This document shows, one piece after another, positions 52,601-61,259 of a DNA stretch of 64,000 nt. Each line of letters opens with the position of its first letter. Within the stretch, counting starts at the first letter, position 1. The notes below the pieces were generated by a model, which searched no databases, had not been told where the DNA came from, and saw only the letters and a program-made list of their open reading frames with translations. Origin of the DNA: Hymenobacter swuensis DY53 (lineage in GTDB: Bacteria > Bacteroidota > Bacteroidia > Cytophagales > Hymenobacteraceae); contig NZ_CP007145.1 in the NCBI RefSeq assembly GCF_000576555.1, positions 868,001-932,000 of the forward strand, in the 5' to 3' direction. The position numbers and the translations under genes are program-made.

Positions 52601-54148
52601 ATGGCTGAAATTTCCCGTACCAAATCTGCCTTCTGGGGTACTGTCTCGACGCAGGCCTTCACCATCATTTCGATGGTGGTGTCTATCGTCAGCACACCTC
52701 TGATGGTAAAATACCTGGATAAGGATGCCTATGGGTTGTCTATTATCTTTTTTCAGATTGTTAACTATCTGGCCTTGTTTGACTTTGGTCTTTCCTCGGC
52801 CGTCATCCGCAACCTGGCTCTGCACCGGGGCGACGATGAGCACAACCGCCTGATGGTGAACCGCATTATGTCGACGGGGGTGCTAGTGGCGGCGGGATTC
52901 GGACTGCTGGTGGCCGTTCTGGGGATTAGTCTGGCGCCGTTGCTGCCCAAAGCTTACGACCTGCGGCCCGAACTGGCTGCCCCGGCCGTGCCCATCGTCA
53001 TTACCCTGAGTTTGCTCGTGGGCGGACAGTTCATCCAGCGTGGTCTGGGCGGTATATTCTTTGCCCATCATCGGCAGGCGCTCATTGCCACGCCCATCTT
53101 TGCCGTCAACCTGCTCACCACTGGCCTGACACTGCTGCTACTGTGGCGCGGTGTGGGCCTGTGGACCTTCGTGTATGCCAACCTGTTTCAGCTGTTCGGT
53201 AACGGCGTAGTACAGATCTGGCTGCTGAAGCGGTACTATCCCAACGTGCGCATCAGCCCCAAGTTCTACGACAAGGCCCTGACACACTCCATGCTGGGCT
53301 ACGGCTTCTTTATGTTTCTGCACGGACTGGCAACGCAGGTTATTCTGTACACCGACCGGCTGGTAATTGGTAAGGTGCTTTCCTTGACACTAGTGGCCGT
53401 GTTTTCGCTTACGGTACGGATTCCGGAAGTAGGGATGAACCTGCTGGGTCGCGTGACCGAAAATGCGCTGCCTGCCGTAGCCGAAATTGTGGTGCACGAA
53501 GGTTCCGCCCGGGCCCGCGTGTATTTCCACCGCATGATGCTGCTGATTGTGGTGATGAGTCTGGCGGCGTTCTGGCTAATGCTGGCCCTGGATGAGTGGT
53601 TTATCCGGTTATGGGTAGGGCCTGATTTTTTTGCCGGGCAGCAGGTGCTGGTGCTGGCGCTGATTATCATGGTGCAGCAGACTATCACCCGTACCGGGGT
53701 GTTTTTTCTGAACGCCAAAGGCATTGCCCGCCCTTTGAGCTTCGCCGCCATGATAGAAGCCGCCCTCAACCTGGTCTTGTCCATTGGGCTGGGTTACAAG
53801 ATGGGCATGAGTGGCATTTTGCTCGGTACCATTCTGGCTGCTTTGTTTACCTCGGTGTGGTACGTGCCGTATCTGCTGCGCAAACACCTCGAAATTTCGA
53901 TGATGGATTCCTTGGTACGCCCTATTCTGGGGCCTACGGTGGGTGTCAGCGCGGCAGGCATAGCCATTTACTTTCTGATCAGGGCGCTGGATGCGGTACC
54001 GTTCTTCAATAACTGGCTGTGGTTCCTGCCTATCGGGGCAGTCGTGTCGTTGCTAATGGGCATATTCGTGTGGCTGGTGTACCTGCGCAAGCCGATGGGC
54101 GAATACGTGCCGTTGCGTTTCCGCCGCTACCTGCTCGTTCAATCTTAA
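52601..54148 (+). CDS. wzx: Polysaccharide flippase (Wzx/MOP superfamily)
   Basis: A 515-aa membrane protein with 12-14 hydrophobic helices of the MATE/MOP fold. The N-terminus FWGTVSTQAFTIISMVVSI and LALFDFGLSSAVIRNLAL match the polysaccharide biosynthesis family. It should flip undecaprenyl-linked oligosaccharide units. This is a second export route next to the Wzm/Wzt exporter. No Wzy polymerase is clear, unless it is the membrane protein at 37219-38772. A hairpin terminator follows. Confidence 0.87.
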   Translation: MAEISRTKSAFWGTVSTQAFTIISMVVSIVSTPLMVKYLDKDAYGLSIIFFQIVNYLALFDFGLSSAVIRNLALHRGDDEHNRLMVNRIMSTGVLVAAGFGLLVAVLGISLAPLLPKAYDLRPELAAPAVPIVITLSLLVGGQFIQRGLGGIFFAHHRQALIATPIFAVNLLTTGLTLLLLWRGVGLWTFVYANLFQLFGNGVVQIWLLKRYYPNVRISPKFYDKALTHSMLGYGFFMFLHGLATQVILYTDRLVIGKVLSLTLVAVFSLTVRIPEVGMNLLGRVTENALPAVAEIVVHEGSARARVYFHRMMLLIVVMSLAAFWLMLALDEWFIRLWVGPDFFAGQQVLVLALIIMVQQTITRTGVFFLNAKGIARPLSFAAMIEAALNLVLSIGLGYKMGMSGILLGTILAALFTSVWYVPYLLRKHLEISMMDSLVRPILGPTVGVSAAGIAIYFLIRALDAVPFFNNWLWFLPIGAVVSLLMGIFVWLVYLRKPMGEYVPLRFRRYLLVQS

Positions 54149-54152
54149 CCAT

Positions 54153-54176
54153 AACGGCCGCTCACGCGGCCGTTTT
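54153..54176 (+). terminator. Intrinsic terminator after the flippase gene
   Basis: Stem aacggccg/cggccgtt with a 6-nt loop ending in TTTT, 5 bp after the wzx stop. Confidence 0.7.
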
Positions 54177-54186
54177 CTCGCCTGCT

Positions 54187-55356
54187 ATGACCTCCGTTTC
54201 CAGCTTCCTCAACAAAGCCACCCGTACCGTACTCTGGCGTACCGGCCTGGGCCGCAAGGCGGCAGCCAGTTACTGGACCAACCGGGCCGAAGGCGCGGGC
54301 TTCCGCTACCTGTACCGCGAAACCGACGACGTATTTGCCAACGTGCCCACCCAGTTCGCCGATCCGGTGTTCACCAAGTTCATTGCCGAGGACAACAAGC
54401 GCTGGACTATGCAGGAAAGTTCTGTGGTGGAAGTGGACGATGTGCTGCTAGAGCCGGAACGGCTGCTGGGCATTCGGGCGGGGCGGGAAGTGGTGGAGCA
54501 AACCGTGGTGTACAAGCACGACCGGCAGTACCCGTACATTCTGCCCTACCTGCTGCGGCCGAGCAAAACCACGCAGCTGGCCACGGCCATCTGGTATGAT
54601 GGCTCGGCAACGCGCAACTACTTCCACCATCTGGTAGATGCCCTCATCAGCCTGCAACAGCTGGAACGCAGCAAGCTGCCGCTGGATACACCCGTGCTCA
54701 TCACCAAGAAGATGTACGACACAGTGTATTTTCAGTATCTGTACCAACGGAGCACCCAGTTGCGGCAGCTGAACTGGTACGTGGTGGGAGACCAGGAGTG
54801 GGTGCAGGTGAAAAAGCTCTACAAGCTGCAAACCGCGCCTTACAGTCCGGCCGCCTGGCGCACTATGCGCGAGCTGTACGCCATGCCCGACGTAAAGCCC
54901 TGGCGCAAGGTATTCCTGAACCGGGACCGGAACCGCTACGGCCGCTACCTCGACAACGAGCGGGAAGTGGTGGACATGCTCAAGCGCCACGGTTTCGAGG
55001 AAATGTTTGCCGAAAACCTCACTATCGAGCAGCAGGCCCAATTATTTCAGGAGACTGAGTACTTAGTAGCGCTGCACGGGGCCGGCATGATCCAGCAGTT
55101 CTTCATGAACTACGCCCACAGCCACGTCATCGAAATAATGCCCGGCAACTACCTGCAGCCGCTGTATTACTGGCAGGCCTACACGATGGGCCTGAAGTAC
55201 TACGATGTGATTGTGGGCGGTACCATGCGCGACGGTAAAGAATACCCGGTGGATGTAGCAGCCGTGGAAGCGGCCGTGGAGCGGATGTTGAATAACCAGC
55301 ACCCCGGGCGCGTGTATGGCCTCACGGAACTCCCGGCGGCCCCAGCTGTTTCCTAA
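54187..55356 (+). CDS. Family 61 glycosyltransferase-like protein (DUF563)
   Basis: This 389-aa protein has RNYFHHLVDALISLQQ near residue 140 and YLVALHGAGMIQQFFMN near 295, the two GT61 hallmarks. GT61 includes plant xylosyltransferases and arabinosyltransferases, so a xylose donor made by ugd/uxs is possible, though this is inference. The frame is open upstream to 54019 inside wzx, but the ATG after the terminator is the natural start. Confidence 0.82.
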   Translation: MTSVSSFLNKATRTVLWRTGLGRKAAASYWTNRAEGAGFRYLYRETDDVFANVPTQFADPVFTKFIAEDNKRWTMQESSVVEVDDVLLEPERLLGIRAGREVVEQTVVYKHDRQYPYILPYLLRPSKTTQLATAIWYDGSATRNYFHHLVDALISLQQLERSKLPLDTPVLITKKMYDTVYFQYLYQRSTQLRQLNWYVVGDQEWVQVKKLYKLQTAPYSPAAWRTMRELYAMPDVKPWRKVFLNRDRNRYGRYLDNEREVVDMLKRHGFEEMFAENLTIEQQAQLFQETEYLVALHGAGMIQQFFMNYAHSHVIEIMPGNYLQPLYYWQAYTMGLKYYDVIVGGTMRDGKEYPVDVAAVEAAVERMLNNQHPGRVYGLTELPAAPAVS

Positions 55357-55360
55357 GGCT

Positions 55361-56575
55361 ATGAAAATCCTCATCGTTCTGGAAGATCTGCGCACCGGTG
55401 GCGCCCAGACTTTTGCCTTACGCCTGGCCCAGGCCCTGCACGTGGCCGGCCACCAGGTGCATTTGTATGACCAGTACGCGCACTTGGTTAACCAGAACCT
55501 GGTGCGGCAACTGGCCCCGGATGTGCCGGTGGTTTCCTACGGAGCCGCGTCGCCGGGACTGGATGCGGTGTTGCGCAAAGCCGCCGGGCTGGGCCGCCGC
55601 CTCGGTCGCCCCGACTGGCTGCGGGAGGAGCAGGTTATCCGCCACCTGCGCCAGACGATTCAGCGCCTGCAACCCGACGTGGTTAACAGCCACACCATTA
55701 AGGCCGATTACGTGGCCGCCAAGGCGGTGCAGGGGCTGGCGGTTCCGCTGGTCATCACCATGCATGGCTGCTACGAGCTGTTTCTGCACAAAACCGACGC
55801 GCCGGAAGTCACGCCCAAGGGCAACTTCGCGTTGCAGCAGGCGGCAGCGGTGGTGTATCTCACAGCCAAAAACCTGGAAATATTCGAACAGCAGGGCGTC
55901 CGGCCGTTGAATAAGCTGCTGAACCGCAAAATCTACAACGGCTTCGACGGCCAGTTCTCGGCCGAAAAGCCTCAGCACACCCGCGCCGCGCTGGGTATTC
56001 CGGCCGAAGCCAAAGTGTTCGGGATGGTAGCGCGGGGCATTCCGGAGAAAGGCTGGGCCCATGCCGTCAACTCATTTCTGGCCCTGGAGGCTGCCCACCC
56101 CGAGCTGCATCTGGTGCTGGTAGGGGAGAGTGACTACCTCACCCAACTGCGCGCCGAGCACCCGCACGAGCGGATTCACTTCACGGGCTTCTCGCGCAAC
56201 CCCATTGATTGGGTTGATTTGTTCGATGTGGGGCTGCTGCCTAGCTACTTCCACGCCGAAAGCCTGCCCAACTCCATTGCCGAATACCTCTCGTGCGGCA
56301 AGCCCGTTATTGCCAGTCGCATTGGTGAGGTGCCGGCCATGCTGGAATCCGAGGCTGGTCTGGCTGGGGTAGTGCTGGACCAGGCCAACTGGCAGCTCAC
56401 CGACCCCAACCAACTCACGGAAGCCATGCGCGCCTACCTGACGCAGCCGGCGCTGCTGGTTGAGCATCAGCACCGCGCGCCCCTGGCTTTCGAGAAATTC
56501 CGCATGAAGCACTGTCTGGCCGCTTACGAAGACCTTTTCCAGCAGGCCCGCGCCGCCCAACCCCAATCCGCATGA
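55361..56575 (+). CDS. Family 4 glycosyltransferase
   Basis: A 404-aa GT-B enzyme: MKILIVLEDLRTGGAQTFA, VNSHTIKADYVAAKAVQGL, VARGIPEKGWAHAVNSFLAL and the EX7E motif in FHAESLPNSIAEYLSCG. It starts 4 bp after the GT61 gene and overlaps the next gene by ATGA, so it belongs to a coupled run of three GT4 genes. Its specificity is unknown. Confidence 0.9.
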   Translation: MKILIVLEDLRTGGAQTFALRLAQALHVAGHQVHLYDQYAHLVNQNLVRQLAPDVPVVSYGAASPGLDAVLRKAAGLGRRLGRPDWLREEQVIRHLRQTIQRLQPDVVNSHTIKADYVAAKAVQGLAVPLVITMHGCYELFLHKTDAPEVTPKGNFALQQAAAVVYLTAKNLEIFEQQGVRPLNKLLNRKIYNGFDGQFSAEKPQHTRAALGIPAEAKVFGMVARGIPEKGWAHAVNSFLALEAAHPELHLVLVGESDYLTQLRAEHPHERIHFTGFSRNPIDWVDLFDVGLLPSYFHAESLPNSIAEYLSCGKPVIASRIGEVPAMLESEAGLAGVVLDQANWQLTDPNQLTEAMRAYLTQPALLVEHQHRAPLAFEKFRMKHCLAAYEDLFQQARAAQPQSA

Positions 56576-57834
56576 GTACACCTGCCTCCCCAAAGCCGGC
56601 CCGCAACCTGCTCCTTCTGATTTCGAACCTGGGCCTGGGCGGGGCGCAGCGCGTTTTCCACGACCACAGCGTGGAACTGGCCAAGCACTACCACGTCACG
56701 GAGGCCGTATTCAACATAGAAGGCGGCAATATGTACCCCAGCGGCAATGAAATGCTGAGTCTGGAGGTGGATGGCGGCGGCAGTCCGGCTGATAAAATCC
56801 GCAACTTCGGCCGCCGCATCGGGCGGCTGCGGGCCCTCAAGCGCCGCCTGCGCGCCGATGTGTGCGTGAGTCACCTGGAAGGCGCCGACTACGTGAATCT
56901 GCTCAGCAAAGGCTCCGAGAAAGTGGTGCTCTGCATTCACGGCTCCAAGCTGCACGACGGCAACATAACCGGCCTGGTGGGCTGGCTGCGCAAGAAAGTG
57001 CTCATGCCCGGCCTTTACAACCGCGCCGATAAAATCGTGACGGTGAGCCGCGACATCAACCCGGAGTTGATTGAGGGTTTCGGGGTGAAACCCGAAAAGC
57101 TGGTCACCATCAATAACTTCTTCGAGGTAGCCCAGATTGAGGCGAAGTCACGGGAGCCGCTGACGGTCCAGGAGCAGGCCGTGTACGATGCCGCGCCGGT
57201 CCTCGTCACCTCCGGCCGCCTCACCATCCAGAAAAACCAGGCCCCGCTGCTCGATTCGTTTGCCGCCCTCATCAAGCGGCGGCCGGCCAAGCTGGTGTTC
57301 GTAGGCGACGGGGAGTTGCGCGAAGACCTTACCCGCCATGCCCGCCAACTGGGTCTGCGCGTGTACGAAGCCTGGAACAAGGACGCCCTCACGCCCGACT
57401 ACGACGTGTATTTTCTGGGCCTCCAGCAGAACCCGTTCAAGTACATCCGGCCGGCTTCTCTGTTCGTGTTTCCCTCGGCCTGGGAAGGCTTCCCGATGGC
57501 GCTCGGCGAAGCTATGATTTGCGGTGTCCCAGCCGTAACTACCGACTGCCCCACCGGGCCCCGCGAAATTCTGGCTCCCAGCACCGGCACGCCCCGCACC
57601 GGCATCCGGGCCGCCGAAAAGGCCGAGTTCGGAATGCTGATGCCTATGCTCAACCAGCCCGCCACGCTGGCCGCCGACCAGCGCGTGTGGACCGAAATGC
57701 TCTACCAGCTGCTCGGCGACGAAGCTGAGCGGGAACGGCTGGGCCGCTTGGCCAGCCTGCGCATGCAGGATTTCACCCGGGAAAAGATTTTCCGCCAGTG
57801 GGTGGCCGTACTCGAAGACGTACTCGCGAACTAA
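56572..57834 (+). CDS. Family 4 glycosyltransferase
   Basis: A 420-aa GT-B enzyme with LLISNLGLGGAQRVFHDH, VTSGRLTIQKNQAPLLDSFA and EX7E in AWEGFPMALGEAMICG. A TDCPTGPREIL segment follows, typical of enzymes related to GalNAc- or Glc-transferring GT4 proteins. It overlaps both neighbours (ATGA before, TAATG after). Confidence 0.9.
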   Translation: MSTPASPKPARNLLLLISNLGLGGAQRVFHDHSVELAKHYHVTEAVFNIEGGNMYPSGNEMLSLEVDGGGSPADKIRNFGRRIGRLRALKRRLRADVCVSHLEGADYVNLLSKGSEKVVLCIHGSKLHDGNITGLVGWLRKKVLMPGLYNRADKIVTVSRDINPELIEGFGVKPEKLVTINNFFEVAQIEAKSREPLTVQEQAVYDAAPVLVTSGRLTIQKNQAPLLDSFAALIKRRPAKLVFVGDGELREDLTRHARQLGLRVYEAWNKDALTPDYDVYFLGLQQNPFKYIRPASLFVFPSAWEGFPMALGEAMICGVPAVTTDCPTGPREILAPSTGTPRTGIRAAEKAEFGMLMPMLNQPATLAADQRVWTEMLYQLLGDEAERERLGRLASLRMQDFTREKIFRQWVAVLEDVLAN

Positions 57835-58970
57835 TGCCTCAGCTGACTACCAAGCCCATTATTCTCATTGCCGATAACTCCACGGCCGTAACCGGGGCCC
57901 TCATGGCCATCCGCAACGCTACCGACCGGCTGCGCGACCAGTACGAGTTTGTGTACGTGCTGCCCACCGGGAGCCGGGGCCGCCCCGTGCTGGAGGCAGC
58001 GGGCTACCGGGTGCAGGAGTTGCCGTTCGTGGAAATCAGCAAGCGGGTGCGTAACCTGCTGCTGTACGTGCCCATGCTGCTGTTGAACGGCTGGCGGCTG
58101 GCCGCGCTAGTCCGCCGGGAGCGGGCGGCGGCCATCCACATGAACGACTTCTACAACCTGACCGGCGTAGTAGCCCGGCTGCTCACCGGCCGGCCGCTAA
58201 TTACGCACGTGCGGTTTTTGCCCCACACCCAGATGCAGCCGTTGGCCCGCACCTGGCGCTGGGTAGCCGAGCATCTGGCCCAGCGGGTGGTGTGCGTGTC
58301 GCAGGCGGTGTATTCGTATTTTCAGCCGCTGCCGCACATCAGCGTTATTTTCGATCCGGTACCGGAGGGCGAAAAATATCCGCCCACCGACCTCACGCCC
58401 CGGCCCGATGGGAGCGTGCGGGTGCTGTTTCTGGGCAACTACATTCCCGGCAAAGGCCAGAATTTTGCCGTGGAGGCCTTCAAAACTGCATATGCCCAGC
58501 AGCCCAACCTGCGGCTGCACTTTGCCGGCGGCGACATGGGCCTGGAGAAAAACCGCGCGTATCGGCAGCAGCTGGAAACGGCCGTAGCCGCCGCTGGCCT
58601 GCAGGAAGTCGTGACGTTCGGCAGTTTCGTGCAGGATGTGGAAGCGGCCATCAAGCAGGCCGATATCGTGCTGAACTTCTCCGAGTCGGAGTCCTTTTCG
58701 CTCACCTGCCTTGATGCCCTGTATTTCGGTACGCCCCTGATTGCCACCGACTGCGGGGGACCCGCCGAACTGTTCGAGTCGGGCCGCTCCGGCCTGCTGG
58801 TACCCAACCGCGACGTGCCCGCTATGACGCAGGCCCTATTGCAACTGGCCGCCGATGCCGGGCTGCGCCAGCGGTTCGCCGCCGCCGGCCGGGAGTTCGT
58901 GCGCCACAAGTTCCGGCCGGAATCCAGCTATAAGCAACTCGGCCGGCTGTATGCCGAGGTGCTTAACTAG
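57834..58970 (+). CDS. Family 4 glycosyltransferase
   Basis: A 378-aa GT-B enzyme: IILIADNSTAVTGALMA, IHMNDFYNLTG and THVRFLP in the acceptor domain, LFLGNYIPGKGQNFAVEAF, and SESESFSLTCLDALYFG in place of EX7E. It starts by TAATG overlap with the previous gene. Its last 8 bp overlap the end of the convergent wecE-like gene. Confidence 0.9.
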   Translation: MPQLTTKPIILIADNSTAVTGALMAIRNATDRLRDQYEFVYVLPTGSRGRPVLEAAGYRVQELPFVEISKRVRNLLLYVPMLLLNGWRLAALVRRERAAAIHMNDFYNLTGVVARLLTGRPLITHVRFLPHTQMQPLARTWRWVAEHLAQRVVCVSQAVYSYFQPLPHISVIFDPVPEGEKYPPTDLTPRPDGSVRVLFLGNYIPGKGQNFAVEAFKTAYAQQPNLRLHFAGGDMGLEKNRAYRQQLETAVAAAGLQEVVTFGSFVQDVEAAIKQADIVLNFSESESFSLTCLDALYFGTPLIATDCGGPAELFESGRSGLLVPNRDVPAMTQALLQLAADAGLRQRFAAAGREFVRHKFRPESSYKQLGRLYAEVLN

Positions 58971-60141
58971 CTATCTGAAGGAAGTCGGAGGACTGATAAA
59001 ATGCGTGAATAGCGGCCACTACTCGTTGTTGCTGCTCCGGGTGCAGATCATGGTAGAGCGGAAGTCGCACAAGCGTCTGGCCGAAACGGATGGCGTGGGG
59101 GAGGGGGCGTCCGTCGTGCCGGGCGGTGTAGTAAGGGCTGCTGTGGAGCGGCAGGTAATGGAAAACCGCTAGGATGTGCCGGGCCCGTAAATATGCCAGA
59201 AGCGCTTCCCGTTCGGTTTCCGTGCGGCAGAGCAACGCAAACAGGTGCCAGTTCGGCTGGCCTTCAGCAGAAACCGGGAGTAACTGAAAACAGCCAGCGG
59301 CTGCCAGCGGAGTCAGGGCCGACTCATACGTTTTCCATAGCCGTTGCCGCTGCTGCTGAATAGCCTGCCGGTTTTCCAGCTGTGCCCACAGATACGCTGC
59401 GTTCAGTTCGGAGGGCAGAAAGGAGGAACCCACATCCACCCACTCATAACGGGCGGCCTCGCCCCGGGCGAAGGCAGCGCGGTTGGTCCCTTTCTCCCAG
59501 ATGATTTCGGCACGAGCGGCCAACTCCGGGTCGTTGACGGCCAACAGACCGCCTTCCCCGGCGCTCAGGTTTTTAGTTTCGTGGAAGGAAAACGCCGCTA
59601 GGTGCCCGAAGGTACCCAGTGGCCGGTTGTGGTAAGTAGCCTCAATAGCCTGGGCAGCATCTTCCACCACCCACAGACCGTGTTGCGCTGCCAAGGCCAT
59701 AATCCCGGCCATGTTGCAGGCCGTGCCGCCGTAATGCACCGGCACGATGGCCCGCGTGCGGGGCGTAATGAGGGCCTCCAGGCAAGCTACATCCAGGTTA
59801 GGATGCTCGGGCAGGCTGTCGGCGAAGACAATACGAGCCCCGCGCAGGACAAAGGCGTTGGCCGTGGAGGTGAACGTGTAGCTGGGAACAATTACCTCGT
59901 CGCCGGGCTGAATATTGAGCAGTAACGCGGCCATTTCCAGAGCATCGGTGCCGCTGGTAGTCAGCAACGCTTTAGGGATACCGTACTGCTGCTCGAAAAA
60001 CTGCTGGCACCGTTGGGTAAACCAGCCGTTGCCGGAAAGCTTGCCCGCTGCTACCGCTTGCCGGATATACTCCAGTTCCGGTCCTGCCAGGTGCGGCTGG
60101 TTGAAAGGAATGAAATCGGGTGGCAGGGGAGTGGGAATCAT
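58963..60141 (-). CDS. wecE: dTDP-4-amino-4,6-dideoxygalactose transaminase
   Basis: A PLP transaminase of 392 aa that converts dTDP-4-keto-6-deoxyglucose and glutamate to dTDP-4-amino-4,6-dideoxygalactose. Strong WecE (RffA) signatures are KALLTTSGTDALEMAALLL, DEVIVPSYTFTSTANAFVLR, RAIVPVHYGGTACNM and SFHETKNLSAGEGG with the PLP Lys190. It is the second gene of a minus-strand pair and overlaps the preceding glycosyltransferase by 4 nt (ATGA). Its substrate is the same as that of the fdtA-like enzyme in this locus, so two amino-sugar branches share a precursor. Confidence 0.92.
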   Translation of the reverse strand: MIPTPLPPDFIPFNQPHLAGPELEYIRQAVAAGKLSGNGWFTQRCQQFFEQQYGIPKALLTTSGTDALEMAALLLNIQPGDEVIVPSYTFTSTANAFVLRGARIVFADSLPEHPNLDVACLEALITPRTRAIVPVHYGGTACNMAGIMALAAQHGLWVVEDAAQAIEATYHNRPLGTFGHLAAFSFHETKNLSAGEGGLLAVNDPELAARAEIIWEKGTNRAAFARGEAARYEWVDVGSSFLPSELNAAYLWAQLENRQAIQQQRQRLWKTYESALTPLAAAGCFQLLPVSAEGQPNWHLFALLCRTETEREALLAYLRARHILAVFHYLPLHSSPYYTARHDGRPLPHAIRFGQTLVRLPLYHDLHPEQQQRVVAAIHAFYQSSDFLQIAS

Positions 60142-61076
60142 GCAGGCGTGGTGGTTTCGGCTACGACATACAGCGGTCGGTTACGCACGCCTTCAAACGT
60201 TTTGCCCACGTACAGCCCTACGATGCCCAGCACCGAGATAATAATGCCCGAAAACAGGCTGATGGACACGATGAGGCTGGCGTAGCCGGGCACCGTAATC
60301 TGGCCCAGCAGGTAGCGGCCCATCATTATAAGGCCCAGCAGAAAGGCACCACCCGAAAGTAACAACCCAAAATACACCGCCAGCCGCAGGGGTTTATCGG
60401 AGTACGTCAGTAGAATATCGAGGGCCAGCTGCAGGCGGCGCGCCAAAGAATAGGAGGAAGGCCGGCTGCCCGCTCCGTGGGTAACCGCCAGCGTAGTTTG
60501 CCGGAACCCGGCCCAGCGCACCATGGTAGGGAAGTAGCGCGTGCTTTCGCGCAGGCGCAATACCGTATCAATCAGCCGCCGGTGGTAGATGCCAAAGTTG
60601 CCGATTTCGGGGTCCTGTGGTTCGCCGGTTAGGTAGGCCAGTACCTGGTAAAATAACCGCGAACCGCCCCGTACAGGGGCTGTGTCGGTGCGGTGGCCGC
60701 GACGAGCCAGCACGGCTTCATAACCTTCCCGGGCCATAGCCAGCAGGCGCGGAATTTCCTCAGGCTGGTCCTGCAGGTCACAGTCCATCACCACTATCCA
60801 CTCGCCCCGGCTGGTTTCCAGACCGGCCGTCAGGGCATGATGCTGGCCAAAATTCCGCGACAGACGCAGCCCCCGTACGCGGGTGTCCTGGGCGGCGTAC
60901 GCCTGCACGAGCGGCCAGTCGGCGGGGTCAGGACTGGCATCGTCTACCAGCACAATTTCATACGCTTCTGTCAGCGGCTGCAGGGCTTGCTGCAGGCGTT
61001 GTAGCAGTACCGCCAGCACCGCACCGGCCCGATACACAGGTATCACAACGGAAAGCAGCGGGACGTGAGCAGGCAT
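60138..61076 (-). CDS. Polyprenol-phosphate glycosyltransferase (ArnC/GtrB-like GT2)
   Basis: A 312-aa GT2 enzyme: LSVVIPVYRAGAVLAVL, LVDDASPDPADW and VMDCDLQDQPEEIP, then two C-terminal membrane helices (about 231-258 and 268-292). ArnC transfers a 4-amino-4-deoxy sugar to undecaprenyl phosphate. This gene is coupled to the wecE-type transaminase, so it may load the 4-amino-dideoxygalactose onto the lipid carrier; that is inference from position. A TATATTTG box lies at 61096-61103, 20 bp before the ATG. Confidence 0.87.
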   Translation of the reverse strand: MPAHVPLLSVVIPVYRAGAVLAVLLQRLQQALQPLTEAYEIVLVDDASPDPADWPLVQAYAAQDTRVRGLRLSRNFGQHHALTAGLETSRGEWIVVMDCDLQDQPEEIPRLLAMAREGYEAVLARRGHRTDTAPVRGGSRLFYQVLAYLTGEPQDPEIGNFGIYHRRLIDTVLRLRESTRYFPTMVRWAGFRQTTLAVTHGAGSRPSSYSLARRLQLALDILLTYSDKPLRLAVYFGLLLSGGAFLLGLIMMGRYLLGQITVPGYASLIVSISLFSGIIISVLGIVGLYVGKTFEGVRNRPLYVVAETTTPA

Positions 61077-61095
61077 GGAGTAGGGTAAATAGGGC

Positions 61096-61103
61096 CAAAT
61101 ATA
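61096..61103 (-). promoter_or_regulatory. -7 element of the GtrB-like/wecE operon
   Basis: TATATTTG on the minus strand, 20 bp before the ATG at 61076. No TTG is found at 19 bp. Confidence 0.6.
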
Positions 61104-61159
61104 GCCACTCCGGCGTGGCAGCGTGCCTGACGGCTCCGCAGGACGCGGGAATAGTTTCG

Positions 61160-61167
61160 TACTTTTG
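61160..61167 (+). promoter_or_regulatory. -7 element upstream of the last glycosyltransferase
   Basis: TACTTTTG, 92 bp before the ATG at 61260, in the divergent 183-bp gap. No clear -33 element. Confidence 0.55.
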
Positions 61168-61259
61168 TGGCGGGGTATCGTAAGAAGACCCCATTCTGTA
61201 CCGGCTGAGTGTGAGCCGGCTACTCAGGTCTGCGGACTATTATCAGGTATGTTTTTCGA

